Shown: positions 42,418 through 51,507, numbered from the stretch's first letter. The stretch is DNA of 64,000 bases from Pseudolabrys sp963742345 (GCA_963742345.1 CAVULO010000015.1:310001-374000), one strand, 5' to 3'. The notes: generated from the sequence alone by a model not told the origin. A program made the numbers and translations.

Positions 42418-43328
42418 TGAGCTTGGTCTGCGGCCATGAATTGGTTACCCGTCACCTCAACGGACGATTCAGAGCCTCTTCCTGTCGACTGATCGGCGCG
42501 TGCGTCTAGTCGTTCGGGATGGCTCAAAATGTCGCGTACGGCCGCGAGGAAACGCCCGACTTGCTGAGCATCTACCAGCCGGTGATCAGCTCGCAAGAAC
42601 AAAGGCATGACATTGATCGATACCAATTGGTCTAAACGTGCGACCACTTTGCCTTCTATAGGTCCCAGAGTCAGATTGAACGAGTTGGCGTTGTCGGGGA
42701 ATCGGGTTGGTTTGTAAGTGCGCATCGGTGGCGCCCCCGCGAATGACAAATCATTCACCGTCACGCAGCTTGCGCGCGTTGCATCGAGCCTCCCCAGCGT
42801 AGGCAGGCGTACATGGCGGTCGAGAAACCCGTATAGCCGCAATGTCTGCCGGAACCAAAAGCCGGGAAGCCGACGCAATCGCGCCAAGTCACGATCGCGG
42901 TCTCCCTCACCGCGTCCTGCCTGCAGTAATCGTTGCCAGACTTCGAGACCAATCTGCTCGAGGCTTTTTAAATTAGCATTTGAAATCAACAGCAGGTCCA
43001 TTTCACTATTCCGGCGATGGAAAAACGCCATACGAATGTTCACGTCCCGAAAGGCAAACAGGCGGCGGCCAACAAATCGGACGTTCAATTTCGGGAATTG
43101 TTCCAGGGCCAATGCTGTCGCGCGTATTAGCGCATGCGCGGTGGTAATCACTGTATGTCCATTGCGATTTCGTTCGCGCAAGAAGGATTGCAGAGCGTCT
43201 GCGTCAATCTCTGTTCCCCAGACCATAATCGGATCGACTTGGCTTGCCGCGGGAGCGTGGAGATAAAAACGGTTGTAAAGCGGGACCTGGCGGTCGGGAA
43301 TCGCGCGCTTGATCAGGGGCCACTTCAT
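42414..43328 (-). CDS. E2/CAT-fold acyltransferase-like protein without lipoyl domain
   Basis: 304 residues from ATG 43328 (MKWPLIKRAIPDRQVPLYNR); the frame is open to a GTG 33 bases upstream. It matches the catalytic domain of 2-oxoacid dehydrogenase E2: HALIRATALALEQFPKLNVR near the N-terminal half and ADHRLVDAQQVGRFLAAVRD near the C-terminus, where His and Asp of the HR..D catalytic motif are kept but the usual Gly is Ala. There is no lipoyl or E1-binding domain, so it is not part of a dehydrogenase complex. Beside an ACP and an adenylating ligase, it probably moves an ACP-bound acyl group (inference). Confidence 0.8.
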   Translation of the reverse strand: MKWPLIKRAIPDRQVPLYNRFYLHAPAASQVDPIMVWGTEIDADALQSFLRERNRNGHTVITTAHALIRATALALEQFPKLNVRFVGRRLFAFRDVNIRMAFFHRRNSEMDLLLISNANLKSLEQIGLEVWQRLLQAGRGEGDRDRDLARLRRLPGFWFRQTLRLYGFLDRHVRLPTLGRLDATRASCVTVNDLSFAGAPPMRTYKPTRFPDNANSFNLTLGPIEGKVVARLDQLVSINVMPLFLRADHRLVDAQQVGRFLAAVRDILSHPERLDARADQSTGRGSESSVEVTGNQFMAADQAQ

Positions 43329-43405
43329 GAATGTATCGCCTTTAGGCTCGGGAGGCGGCACGCACCGAGTTGCGGTTAGTCGGGTTGCCGTTTCGGCACT
43401 GGTGC

Positions 43406-43648
43406 TTAGGTCAGCACAAAGTTGACGATATCTGCGATCGTACGAAAATTCGAGGGGTTGACATGGTCGCTATCAAATCGGACCCCGTACGCCTCTTCGA
43501 GATGAAATATTAAGTCCATCAGGAGCAGGGAATCCAATAAGCCGCTTTCCAGCAAGTCCGTTTGTGACGTCACTTGCGCATGACGCGAGCCTCGTGATTG
43601 CACGAACTGCACCAGTTCCGCTTCCAGTTGTTTGCGATCAGCCATCAT
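43406..43648 (-). CDS. Free-standing acyl carrier protein
   Basis: 80 residues (79 if started at the second ATG). Four-helix carrier pattern with the phosphopantetheine serine Ser40 in SGLLDSLLLMDLIFHLEEAY, the D-S-L motif typical of DltC/NRPS-associated carriers rather than fatty-acid AcpP. Sits between the ligase (10 bases upstream) and the acyltransferase gene. Likely loaded by the ligase. No phosphopantetheinyl transferase is in the window. Confidence 0.88.
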   Translation of the reverse strand: MMADRKQLEAELVQFVQSRGSRHAQVTSQTDLLESGLLDSLLLMDLIFHLEEAYGVRFDSDHVNPSNFRTIADIVNFVLT

Positions 43649-43658
43649 CGTGACTGCG

Positions 43659-45278
43659 TTAGAGAGTCGTCTGCTTGAGCGAGACAGAAGGTCTAGAGAA
43701 CCCTGGGACCAGAAGAGCGAGCGCCGCGCGATCTATCTTGTGGCCAGAAGTAAGCGGGAATGTATCGACCACTTCGTAATGCATGGGCTGCTTATAGGGT
43801 GGAAGTTCGCGCTGGCAGGTATCCCGAACCTTTGCGACATCGATTGGTCGATTGTCCCGTGGTGCGAGGAACAGGATAAATCGCATGTCGTCCCCGCGGG
43901 CCATGGGGATAGCTACCGCACTCGTTTGGGGAAAGCGTGCTTCGACCACTCCCTCGATCTCGGCCGGATGGACACGATGCCCTTGAACTTTAACCAGCAA
44001 GTTGGCGCGTCCGTGTAGATAAAAATATCCTTCCTCGTCTCGATGGGCCAAATCACCGGTTCGCAGCCACCCGTCGTCTGAGAGCACATCAGCTGTCGCT
44101 GCCGGATCCTGCCAGTATCCAAGCATCACGTTTTCGCCCCGAGCGCAAAGCATACCTACGGCGCCCGGGGGCAATTCCCCGTTCGCTTCGTCCATGATGG
44201 CAAGTTCAACCCCCCAAATCGGTTTGCCGATCGATCCGCGGCGGATATGGAGTTGCTGACTAGGCAAACATGTCAGACGAGCAGTCGCTTCCGACTGGCC
44301 ATACATGACATGGAATGACGCCGGCGCAATACGGTCAGCAATTTCCACTGCCAAATCGTGACGCAATCCACCACCTGCGACCGTCATATACCGTAGCGCC
44401 TGGAGGGGCCGTTCCCCGAGGCGACCGTATTTCAACAACATGCCGAACACTTCGGGGACCGCAGAGAAGCTCGTGGCTTCCAACTCACGCAGGGCGTCAA
44501 CAATCGACGAGGGAAACGTTAGTGCTCGGTCAAGTAGCAGCGTGGCGCCCGACAGAATATGAGTCTGCATGACGGAGTTGCCGAATGCGTGACAGAACGG
44601 CAGAACAACCAACGCTCGGTCATCTGCGCAAATGGGCAGCTCATGCAGAATCGAGTCTGCATTGGCCAACAGATTGCGATGGCTAAGCATGACTCCCTTT
44701 GGTACGCCCATGGAGCCCGACGTGAAGAGCAGCATTGCGAGATCGCGATCTTGCCGGCGCGGAGAAGAGAATGAGATTTCTTCTCGGCTGCTTTCGGGCA
44801 ACCTCAAGGTCGCGATTGGGGACGTATATTCGGGCGGGCTAGAATTCTCGGGCCAGCCGATCAATACGTCGGGCTGGCACAATTCGATGATCTTTCGCTG
44901 GCGCAGCGGTTCTAGCGAAACGGGAAGGGGAACGACAACACAGTCGGCCAGAAGCGCACCGTAAAACGCAGCCAAGTATTCGGGTGAGTTAGCGAGGTGG
45001 AGAGCCACGCGCGCTCCCGCTACGTAACCGGGACGGGCACACAAGTATTCTCGCACGCAATCCGCTGCGCGGAGGACCCAGCCATAGGAGAAAATGCCCG
45101 TTTTTGTCGCCACCGCGGGATGATCCGCACGGGTGCGGGCGACGTCGAAAAAAGCGGCTCCCAAATTGGTAGCGGTCGATGGGCTGGGCGCCCTGTAACC
45201 TGCGGCTTCGCAACTGAAGGTTCCAGTCGGCCCTTCAATCGGCGAGCCGACTTGTAGCAGCAGTATATCCATACTCAT
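43659..45278 (-). CDS. AMP-forming acyl/amino acid ligase (ANL superfamily)
   Basis: 539 residues. ANL core motifs: LLFTSGSMGVPKGVMLSH (A3, ~183-200), MYGQSEATARLT (A5, ~325), WLRTGDLAHRDEEGYFYLHG (A7/A8, ~404) and catalytic Lys514 in SGHKIDR (A10). It activates a carboxylic or amino acid as acyl-AMP and transfers it to CoA or a carrier; the carrier gene 10 bases downstream points to ACP loading, as in DltA-DltC. Substrate not predictable. First gene of the operon; an inverted repeat lies upstream. Confidence 0.88.
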   Translation of the reverse strand: MSMDILLLQVGSPIEGPTGTFSCEAAGYRAPSPSTATNLGAAFFDVARTRADHPAVATKTGIFSYGWVLRAADCVREYLCARPGYVAGARVALHLANSPEYLAAFYGALLADCVVVPLPVSLEPLRQRKIIELCQPDVLIGWPENSSPPEYTSPIATLRLPESSREEISFSSPRRQDRDLAMLLFTSGSMGVPKGVMLSHRNLLANADSILHELPICADDRALVVLPFCHAFGNSVMQTHILSGATLLLDRALTFPSSIVDALRELEATSFSAVPEVFGMLLKYGRLGERPLQALRYMTVAGGGLRHDLAVEIADRIAPASFHVMYGQSEATARLTCLPSQQLHIRRGSIGKPIWGVELAIMDEANGELPPGAVGMLCARGENVMLGYWQDPAATADVLSDDGWLRTGDLAHRDEEGYFYLHGRANLLVKVQGHRVHPAEIEGVVEARFPQTSAVAIPMARGDDMRFILFLAPRDNRPIDVAKVRDTCQRELPPYKQPMHYEVVDTFPLTSGHKIDRAALALLVPGFSRPSVSLKQTTL

Positions 45279-45319
45279 CCCACGGCCCCACCGCCGTTTG
45301 CGAGTTTGAACCTATAAGC

Positions 45320-45363
45320 CCCGCCTACTTGTATTGAGGGGCCGACACCTAAGTGTAGGCGGG
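45320..45363. repeat. Inverted repeat upstream of the ligase operon
   Basis: CCCGCCTAC (45320-45328) and GTAGGCGGG (45355-45363), 26 bases apart. It lies between the ligase start and the ICMT-like gene; it may be an operator for the operon or the terminator of the upstream gene. No T-run. Confidence 0.6.
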
Positions 45364-45462
45364 CATCTCGCGTCAGATCAAACCAGAAATAGCGAACTCT
45401 CAACGGGAAGCTAGGGTGTCAGGCATAAAATCACTAGCGTTTTCCGTCGTGCGAATGACAAC

Positions 45463-46047
45463 TCAATAGATCCCCGGAATGAGCCGGTATGTGCGCGCCA
45501 TGTATGCACGATACTCGTCGCCGAACGTCTCCAGCATCATCCGCTCCTCGTGCCCAACGCGCGCGAAGAATAACGTGCCGAAACCAACGAGGCCCGACAG
45601 TCCTGCGATCCAGTTGGGCAGCAGCAGTGCCTGCGAGATCGCCCACAGCCAAAATGCTGCATACATCGGGTGACGCAGCCTTTCATAGATGCCGCGGGTA
45701 ATCAAAGTGTGCTGGTCGCGGATCTCGAGTGTAATTGACCAAGCGCGACCTAGGTCGCGATGAGTGCGGTGGAGCAGGGCCATCCCGGCGACTAACACGC
45801 ACGTCCCAAGCCAGGCCTGAACCGGATGGAATATATAGTCGGAAAATTCAGGCTCGCCTGTGAGCACGTAAATCAATGGAATTACAAACAGGCCACTGTA
45901 GGAGATCACCATCAACGTCCGTTCACGAATGCGATCGTGGCGATCCGCGACCGGCGTCTTCCGAGAGCGACGCTGATGCGGATAGCGGATAACGTAATAC
46001 GCCACGCATCCGACGCCCCAGATCAGTTTGGCGATGAAAACCGTCAT
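45463..46047 (-). CDS. Isoprenylcysteine carboxyl methyltransferase (ICMT)-like membrane protein
   Basis: 194 residues with four to five TM helices. C-terminal motif RHPMYAAFWLWAISQALLL, then GHEERMMLETFGDEYRAYMA, is the conserved SAM-binding region of the ICMT/PEMT family. Bacterial members methylate small substrates or lipids, not prenylated proteins. On the same strand as the ligase operon but with a 184-base gap, so co-transcription is uncertain. Divergent from the secreted hydrolase gene. Confidence 0.83.
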   Translation of the reverse strand: MTVFIAKLIWGVGCVAYYVIRYPHQRRSRKTPVADRHDRIRERTLMVISYSGLFVIPLIYVLTGEPEFSDYIFHPVQAWLGTCVLVAGMALLHRTHRDLGRAWSITLEIRDQHTLITRGIYERLRHPMYAAFWLWAISQALLLPNWIAGLSGLVGFGTLFFARVGHEERMMLETFGDEYRAYMARTYRLIPGIY

Positions 46048-46110
46048 TAAAGCACGCTCGCGGTTTGGCCTGTGTCATCGACGACCTCTGCTCGCGTCCG
46101 ATTTTCTGAA

Positions 46111-46128
46111 AGTTTGATCATGGCTCAG
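46111..46128 (+). other. 18-base match to the start of 16S rRNA
   Basis: AGTTTGATCATGGCTCAG is identical to the 5' region of bacterial 16S rRNA (the 27F primer site, A variant), and the preceding TGAA fits too with one gap. Similarity ends after CAG, so this is not an rRNA gene. It lies in the divergent region between the ICMT-like and hydrolase genes. Confidence 0.7.
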
Positions 46129-46281
46129 CGTTTCTGTTTGGGCAGATATAGGTTAGGGCGTGTGACGAAATAGCACGCCGCAAGCAATTAGCCCATCGTA
46201 GTGGCTTGACCGGTATTGATTAGCTACGATGAAATGCAATAAATAGATTATGTTATATGGCGCGTCGCGCATTGCTGATCT

Positions 46282-46881
46282 ATGGGGGGAACTGTGCGAA
46301 TCTCGTTGCTATTCGCTGTCGTTTTCGCTGGCCTGACGGCCCTGTCTGGCAATGCGCAAGCGTCCTCTGGCCATATCTACCTGCTCAGGGGACTGGCAAA
46401 CATCTTTTCCACCGGACTGGATACGCTCGACGAAAAACTTGTTCAACGTGGCTTTGCGGCCACGGTTCACAATCACATCGAATACGAAGCCCTCGCTGCA
46501 GAGGCGATCCGTTTGCAAAAAAAAAGCAAAGGCCCGATCATAATCATTGGGCATTCGCTCGGAGCAGACGCTGCGATTTTTATGGCTGAAAAAATGAAGG
46601 CCGCCGGTGCCCCAGTTGCTCTGGTCGTGACCTTTGGGCCGACAATTAACTTGGTAGCTCCGTCAAATGTCTCGCAAGTCATCAACTACTATACGGGCAA
46701 TACTCTGGTGACGAGGGGTCCCGGCTTCAAAGGGACGATTTCCAACGTCAATCTCAATGCGGCTCCTGATATCAATCATATGAATATAGAGAAGATCGAT
46801 CGTCTTCAGGCCAGTGTTATCTCAAAAATTCAGACGATTGCCGGACGCGGCCATGTTGGTCGTGCAGCTGCTGTGCAATAA
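46282..46881 (+). CDS. Secreted alpha/beta-hydrolase, lipase/thioesterase-like
   Basis: 199 residues. Signal peptide (VRISLLFAVVFAGLTALSGN, cut near ANASS) then an alpha/beta-hydrolase core: nucleophile elbow GHSLGAD (Ser near 90), preceded by KGPIIIIGHS. A late His (DINHMNIEK) could be catalytic; the acid residue is unclear. Small size suggests no lid domain. It does not overlap the ligase operon but faces it; a link through acyl chemistry would be speculation. Lower GC than its neighbours. Confidence 0.75.
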   Translation: MGGTVRISLLFAVVFAGLTALSGNAQASSGHIYLLRGLANIFSTGLDTLDEKLVQRGFAATVHNHIEYEALAAEAIRLQKKSKGPIIIIGHSLGADAAIFMAEKMKAAGAPVALVVTFGPTINLVAPSNVSQVINYYTGNTLVTRGPGFKGTISNVNLNAAPDINHMNIEKIDRLQASVISKIQTIAGRGHVGRAAAVQ

Positions 46882-46960
46882 TAAGTCTGTTTGCTGTTCG
46901 TAGTTTGAATTGTTATGGCCCAACCTCATTTATCGGGCCCGAGATAGTATAGACAAGAAA

Positions 46961-47962
46961 ATGGTGGCAGTCACACGACGCTTTTGTATTGCGCCTATGA
47001 TGGAATGGACGGATCGGCATTGCCGCTTCTTCCATCGCCTGCTCACGCGTCAGGCGTTGGTCTACACCGAAATGCTCACTACTGGCGCGGTACTGCATGG
47101 CGATCGCGCGCGGTTGCTCGGCTTTGACGCGTTCGAGCATCCCGTCGCGCTTCAGCTTGGCGGATGTGACCCGCAAGCGCTTGCGCGATCGTCGCGTATT
47201 GGTGAGGACTTTGGCTATGCCGAAGTCAATCTCAATGTGGGCTGTCCGTCGGACCGCGTTCAGGAAGGTCGTTTCGGTGCTTGCTTGATGGCCGAGCCGT
47301 CGCTGGTCGGCGACTGCGTTTCAGCTATGAAGGCCGCAGTCAAAATTCCGGTGACGGTTAAATGCCGCATAGGGATCGACGAGCAGAATCCGGATGAAAT
47401 ACTTTTTGCTTTTACTGACGCAGTAAAGGCGGCGGGGGCCGACGCGCTGATCGTGCACGCACGCAAGGCCTGGCTAAAGGGATTGTCACCGCGTGAAAAC
47501 CGAGAGGTGCCACCACTCGACTACGCGCTCGTCCATCGGCTGAAAGCAGAGCATCCGGACCTCGCGATCGTCCTAAACGGCGGCATCGCGGCTCTCGATC
47601 AGGCACAGAGTGAACTTGGCGCCCTGGACGGTGTGATGATGGGGAGGGCTGCTTATCAAGAGCCGTGGCGGCTGCTCGATGTTGACCCTTTGATCTTTGG
47701 CGTTCCTGCGCCTTTTGCGTCGCCGAAGGCCGCTGCGTTAGCGTTGATTCCGTACATCGATCGCGAATTGTCTAAAGGCGTACGCCTGCACGCTATTACG
47801 CGTCATGTGCTCGGCCTTTTTCGCGCTGTACCTGGTGCACGCGCCTTTAGACGGCATCTGGCGATCGAGGCGGTCAGGCCCGGCGCGCGAGCAGCCGTCA
47901 TGGCTGATGCGCTCTCGCTGGTGCTGGACAGCGGCGCCGATTTGGCGCACATCGCCGCTTAA
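46961..47962 (+). CDS. dusA: tRNA-dihydrouridine(20/20a) synthase DusA
   Basis: 333 residues from ATG 46961 (MVAVTRRFCIAPMMEWTDRH); an in-frame extension of 17 codons was rejected. FMN-binding TIM barrel with the catalytic Cys in NLNVGCPSDRVQEGRFGACL, and later VTVKCRIGID, LIVHARKAWLKGLSP and VLNGGI. Reduces U20/U20a of tRNA to dihydrouridine. TauE permease gene follows 27 bases later. Confidence 0.93.
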   Translation: MVAVTRRFCIAPMMEWTDRHCRFFHRLLTRQALVYTEMLTTGAVLHGDRARLLGFDAFEHPVALQLGGCDPQALARSSRIGEDFGYAEVNLNVGCPSDRVQEGRFGACLMAEPSLVGDCVSAMKAAVKIPVTVKCRIGIDEQNPDEILFAFTDAVKAAGADALIVHARKAWLKGLSPRENREVPPLDYALVHRLKAEHPDLAIVLNGGIAALDQAQSELGALDGVMMGRAAYQEPWRLLDVDPLIFGVPAPFASPKAAALALIPYIDRELSKGVRLHAITRHVLGLFRAVPGARAFRRHLAIEAVRPGARAAVMADALSLVLDSGADLAHIAA

Positions 47963-47989
47963 AGCCGCCGTCGCGCTCTTCGAGGAATC

Positions 47990-48820
47990 ATGTTGCTGGG
48001 ATATCCGATCGGCGAGATCGTCTTGCTCGCGCTCTGGATTGCGGGCGCCGGCATTCTGGTTGGCATTCTCGCTGGCCTGTTCGGCATCGGCGGTGGCGCA
48101 ATCATTGTCCCGGTTCTATACGAAGTCTTTCGCGTGCTCGATGTGCCTGAAGACGTTCGCATTCAGACGTGTATCGGCACTTCGCTGGCGATCATCGTGC
48201 CGACGACAGTGCGCTCCTATCTCGGACACAAAAAGAAAGGCGCGGTGATCCCGGAGGTGGTGCGCATCTGGGCACTGCCTGCGATCGTTGGCGTTGCAAT
48301 CGGTTCGGTCACGGCGTCGTTTGCGCCCGCACCCGTATTCAAGATTGCGTTCCTGTTTTTTGTCACCTTCATCGCCGTGCGCATGTTGTTCGGCGGTGAG
48401 CGCTGGAAACTCGGCGACGAATTGCCCGGACGCGGCATGCTCGCCATTTACGGCTTTATCACCGGTCTGTTTTCGTCACTGGTCGGCGTGAGCGGTGGCG
48501 CGATATCCAATGCAGTCCTGACACTCTATGGACGGCCGATGCATCAGGCGGTCGGGACATCGGCAGGAGTTGGCGTGCCGATCACGATTGCTGGCACGAT
48601 CGGCTACATGCTGGCCGGCTGGCCGCATATGGCGCAGTTGCCGCCTTGTCGATTGGGTTTCGTGTCGCTGATTGGCTTTGTGCTGATGGCACCGGTATCG
48701 AGCTATACGACGAGCTACGGCGTGCGGTTGGCGCATTGGCTGCCGCGGCGCAAGCTGGAAATTGCCTTCGGCATATTCCTGATCCTCGTCGCGCTGCGAT
48801 TTGCCGCCAGTATGATCTAG
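47990..48820 (+). CDS. TauE/SafE-family permease
   Basis: 276 residues, seven to eight TM helices in two halves, each starting with a glycine-rich motif: GLFGIGGGAIIVPVL in the first half and SSLVGVSGGAISNAVL in the second, the family signature. TauE/SafE proteins export sulfite, sulfoacetate or related organic anions. Substrate unknown; no sulfonate genes nearby. Confidence 0.9.
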   Translation: MLLGYPIGEIVLLALWIAGAGILVGILAGLFGIGGGAIIVPVLYEVFRVLDVPEDVRIQTCIGTSLAIIVPTTVRSYLGHKKKGAVIPEVVRIWALPAIVGVAIGSVTASFAPAPVFKIAFLFFVTFIAVRMLFGGERWKLGDELPGRGMLAIYGFITGLFSSLVGVSGGAISNAVLTLYGRPMHQAVGTSAGVGVPITIAGTIGYMLAGWPHMAQLPPCRLGFVSLIGFVLMAPVSSYTTSYGVRLAHWLPRRKLEIAFGIFLILVALRFAASMI

Positions 48821-48831
48821 AGCGCTGGAAC

Positions 48832-49534
48832 TCAGGGCGTTCCGCGCAGGCGCAATCTGTCGCCACGCACCTCCCAACTTTGCAGCCGATTGAGGAAGCT
48901 CATGCCGAGCAGATTGTTCTTTAACTGGCCCGGCTGAGCTACCAGTGCGGGCACTGACCGTTCGGTCAATCCGCCGACAGCGAGGCGATCGAGCGTCACG
49001 GCGGCGGCACGTGTGCGCCCGTTAGCTGTATCGATATTGACGGTGTAGTTGAGGACTTCTATCGGCAATCCGGCGGCCTTGGCCGCTTCCTGAGTCAGCA
49101 CGCACAGAGCTGGCGCCGGTATCGAGCACCATCGGAATCCGCGTGCCATTAATATGAGCGGCGACTGCGAAGTCGCCGCCATGACCGCGAACGACTTCGA
49201 CATTGCGGCCATGACCGGCCACATGGCCGGGTATCAGTTCTGCGATTACGCGATCGGCGACCTCGCGCAGTTCGAAACGGTAGCTATAGCCAACTACGAG
49301 CAGTAGACCGATCACGGCCCAGAAAAGGGTCGCTTCGATAGCCTTCGACAGCCGCTCGCGAAACAAGGCGAGCACCAGGCCGCCGACGAAGACCACCAGC
49401 ACGATCTTGAGCGCGAGTGAGCCAATGTCGTGCCGAAGCAAATTGGCGATGGCATCTTGATCGCTGCTTGCGATCAAGGCCGCAAGCGACAGCGCTACAC
49501 CAAGCAAAAGGGACCAGATGAGGCGTCGGCTCAC
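48832..49534 (-). pseudogene. Membrane-anchored retropepsin-like aspartic protease (TIGR02281 type), frameshifted
   Basis: Two N-terminal TM helices (MSRRLIWSLLLGVALSLAAL and LFWAVIGLLLVVGYSY) precede a retropepsin domain: catalytic Asp in IPMVLDTGASSV, then AKAAGLPIEV, VTLDRLAVGG and LLGMSFLNRL. An extra base near 49102 breaks the frame right after DTGASSV; the rest reads VLTQEAAKAAGLPIEVLNYT in the next frame. Corrected length 233 residues. Such proteins occur widely in alphaproteobacteria with unknown substrates. Starts 4 bases after the DUF1289 gene. Confidence 0.82.
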
Positions 49535-49538
49535 GGCA

Positions 49539-49733
49539 TCATCTCGTTGCTGTAGCCGTTTTGGCAGCGTTGCGAGCCAAGAGACGAGAGGGCAATTCGC
49601 GCATCACCTGAGTGCGCTCCGACGCGCTCATGGTCGCCCAGCGGGTGATCTCGTCGACGGTTCGGCCGCAGCCGAGACACAGGCCCAGGCGCACATCGAG
49701 GGTACAAATTTTTACGCAAGGTGTGTCGATCAT
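49539..49733 (-). CDS. DUF1289 small Fe-S-like protein
   Basis: 64 residues from ATG 49733 (MIDTPCVKICTLDVRLGLCL). The four cysteines in CVKIC and CLGCG, then EITRWATMSASERTQVM, are the DUF1289 signature; a cluster-binding role is suspected but not shown. The next gene, the retropepsin, begins 4 bases later, so they form an operon. Confidence 0.88.
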   Translation of the reverse strand: MIDTPCVKICTLDVRLGLCLGCGRTVDEITRWATMSASERTQVMRELPSRLLARNAAKTATATR

Positions 49734-49817
49734 GGATGTGTCTTGAGCCGAATTGGATGGGACCATAGGCGCCGGGTGCGGGAAGGCAATTGCGCGATTG
49801 TCGCAAGGCTACCAGGC

Positions 49818-51405
49818 CTATGTGCCCGCTCGAAATAGCGGCCTGCGGCTGAGCCGGCGCTTCTCCTCAGGGCTAAGATCTGGCTCGGTGGCCGAAGCGA
49901 TCGGTGGCGCATGTTCGGGCATCGGTGCCATCGCCGCCACAACCCGCTCCGGCGGAAATGTGACAATAACTTCTGTGCCGATGCGCAATTTCGATTTCAA
50001 AGTGAAGGTACCGCCATGAAGGTCGACCAAGCTCTTCGCGATCGGCAATCCGAGGCCAGCACCCTGTTCCGCCGATTTGATCGAGTTCGATCCCTGCCCA
50101 AAGGATGCCAGCACGATGGGAATTTCCTCTTCTGGAATCCCAGGGCCGGTGTCCTTCACGCTGACGTACTGCCCGCCAGAGGCGGTCCAGCCGACCTTCA
50201 GCCAGATCTCGCCGCTTTGTGGGGTGAACTTTGATCGCATTCGAAAACAGGTTGAGACAGATCTGGCGGACAGCACGTTCGTCAGCCCACAGCCGCGGTA
50301 ATTCGGCCTCAAATACCTCATGGATCGTGATGCCGCGGCTGCTGGCGCGTAGCTTTAGCAAATGATGGCAATCTTCGACGATGGCCACGAGTGAAACGGA
50401 TTCTTCGTTGAGCTCGTACCGGCCGGCCTCGATGCGCGAAAGATCAAGGATTTCATTGATCAGACCGAGCAGATGCACTCCGGAGTTATGGATGTCGGAC
50501 GAATATTCCTTATAAGCCGGCACCGCATGCGCGCCGAACACCTCGGTCTTCATAACCTCGGAAAAGCCAAGGATAGCATTAAGTGGGGTGCGTAATTCAT
50601 GGCTCATTTGGGCAAGGAATCGCGACTTGGCGATGTTGGCGGCCTCTGCGCGTCGGCGTGCTTCATCGGAGATCGCTTTTGCCTGCTCTAACTCACCAAT
50701 CAAAGCATCTTTTTCCGCTCGCGCCTCCAGTGTCGCCAGCGCGCTGGAATAAAGTCGATAGGTCAGCGCAGCGAAGTAGCCTTGGGCAGTCAAGACCATG
50801 ATAGCGAGGATGTAGTCGCGCAGTTTGCCCTGCAGGATAAAGTCGAGCGCGACCGCTGTGGTGACCGGAAAAGTGGCGGCAAAAACGGCTGTCGGCAGAC
50901 TCGAGGCGAGCATGCTGGAGACCGCGACCACGAGCAGCATGACGAATAGCATGAACGTGCTCGAGCTTTCGTCGGCGCCGACCGGGTGGATCAGGATGAA
51001 CACCCACGCCAGCCCGTAGAATAAATCGAGTGCGACGAATCGCAGCCGCCACGCGGGTGCTGAAATCTCGCTCATCGGCCGTTCGAGGAACTGCCGGCAC
51101 TTTGTGATCACGACGGCATGGATGATGAGTACGGCGGCTGTCCACGCACCGGCGGTGAGCGCGCCGTTCCATATGCTCGACATGAAGCCGACAGTCGCGA
51201 CGAGGAGCAGGATCACCAGCGAGGCTGAGATCCGGTTCTGCGCGTATTGCCGCAAGAGCTCGTAGTCGAATGCCGCACGTGTACCGCTGGACGATGTCAG
51301 TCGGTCACGTGCCTCGCGCACATATTGCGCGGCAAGGCGCCGCTTCACCGGCGAGCTTTCCGGAGGCAGCACGGTGAGATCGGGTTGTTCGCCTGGAATC
51401 GGCAT
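49818..51405 (-). pseudogene. Membrane histidine kinase, frameshifted in the ATPase domain
   Basis: Corrected length 528 residues. Six or so TM helices in the first 220 residues (e.g. ASLVILLLVATVGFMSSIWN), a coiled linker, HisKA with MSHELRTPLNAILGFSEVM, then HATPase. An extra base near 50229 shifts the frame within FSNAIK|FTPQSGEIW; the remainder (VKDTGPGIP, GAGLGLPIAKSLVDLHGG) reads in the next frame to the stop at 49818. Kinase core resembles PdhS/PleC/DivJ-like kinases of Rhizobiales. Promoter region shared with the GST gene holds palindromes. Confidence 0.83.
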
Positions 51406-51454
51406 TAAATAGACGCTGGCACTAACAAAGACCGGCGGCAGCGTTGCGCAAAAT

Positions 51455-51507
51455 CCTTAAGACCAAGCTTAAGGGGGACCTAAAAACCCTGGTTAACGCT
51501 TGTTTAC
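51455..51507. promoter_or_regulatory. Palindrome and near-CtrA box between divergent genes
   Basis: CCTTAAG-N6-CTTAAGG (51455-51474) is a perfect inverted repeat. TTAA-N7-TTAC (51493-51507) is one base from the CtrA consensus. Both lie between the kinase (minus) and GST (plus) genes. Confidence 0.45.

Noticed and set aside
46111..46128. Start of a 16S rRNA gene
   Set aside because: Similarity stops after 18 bases and no rRNA sequence follows; kept only as an odd fragment.
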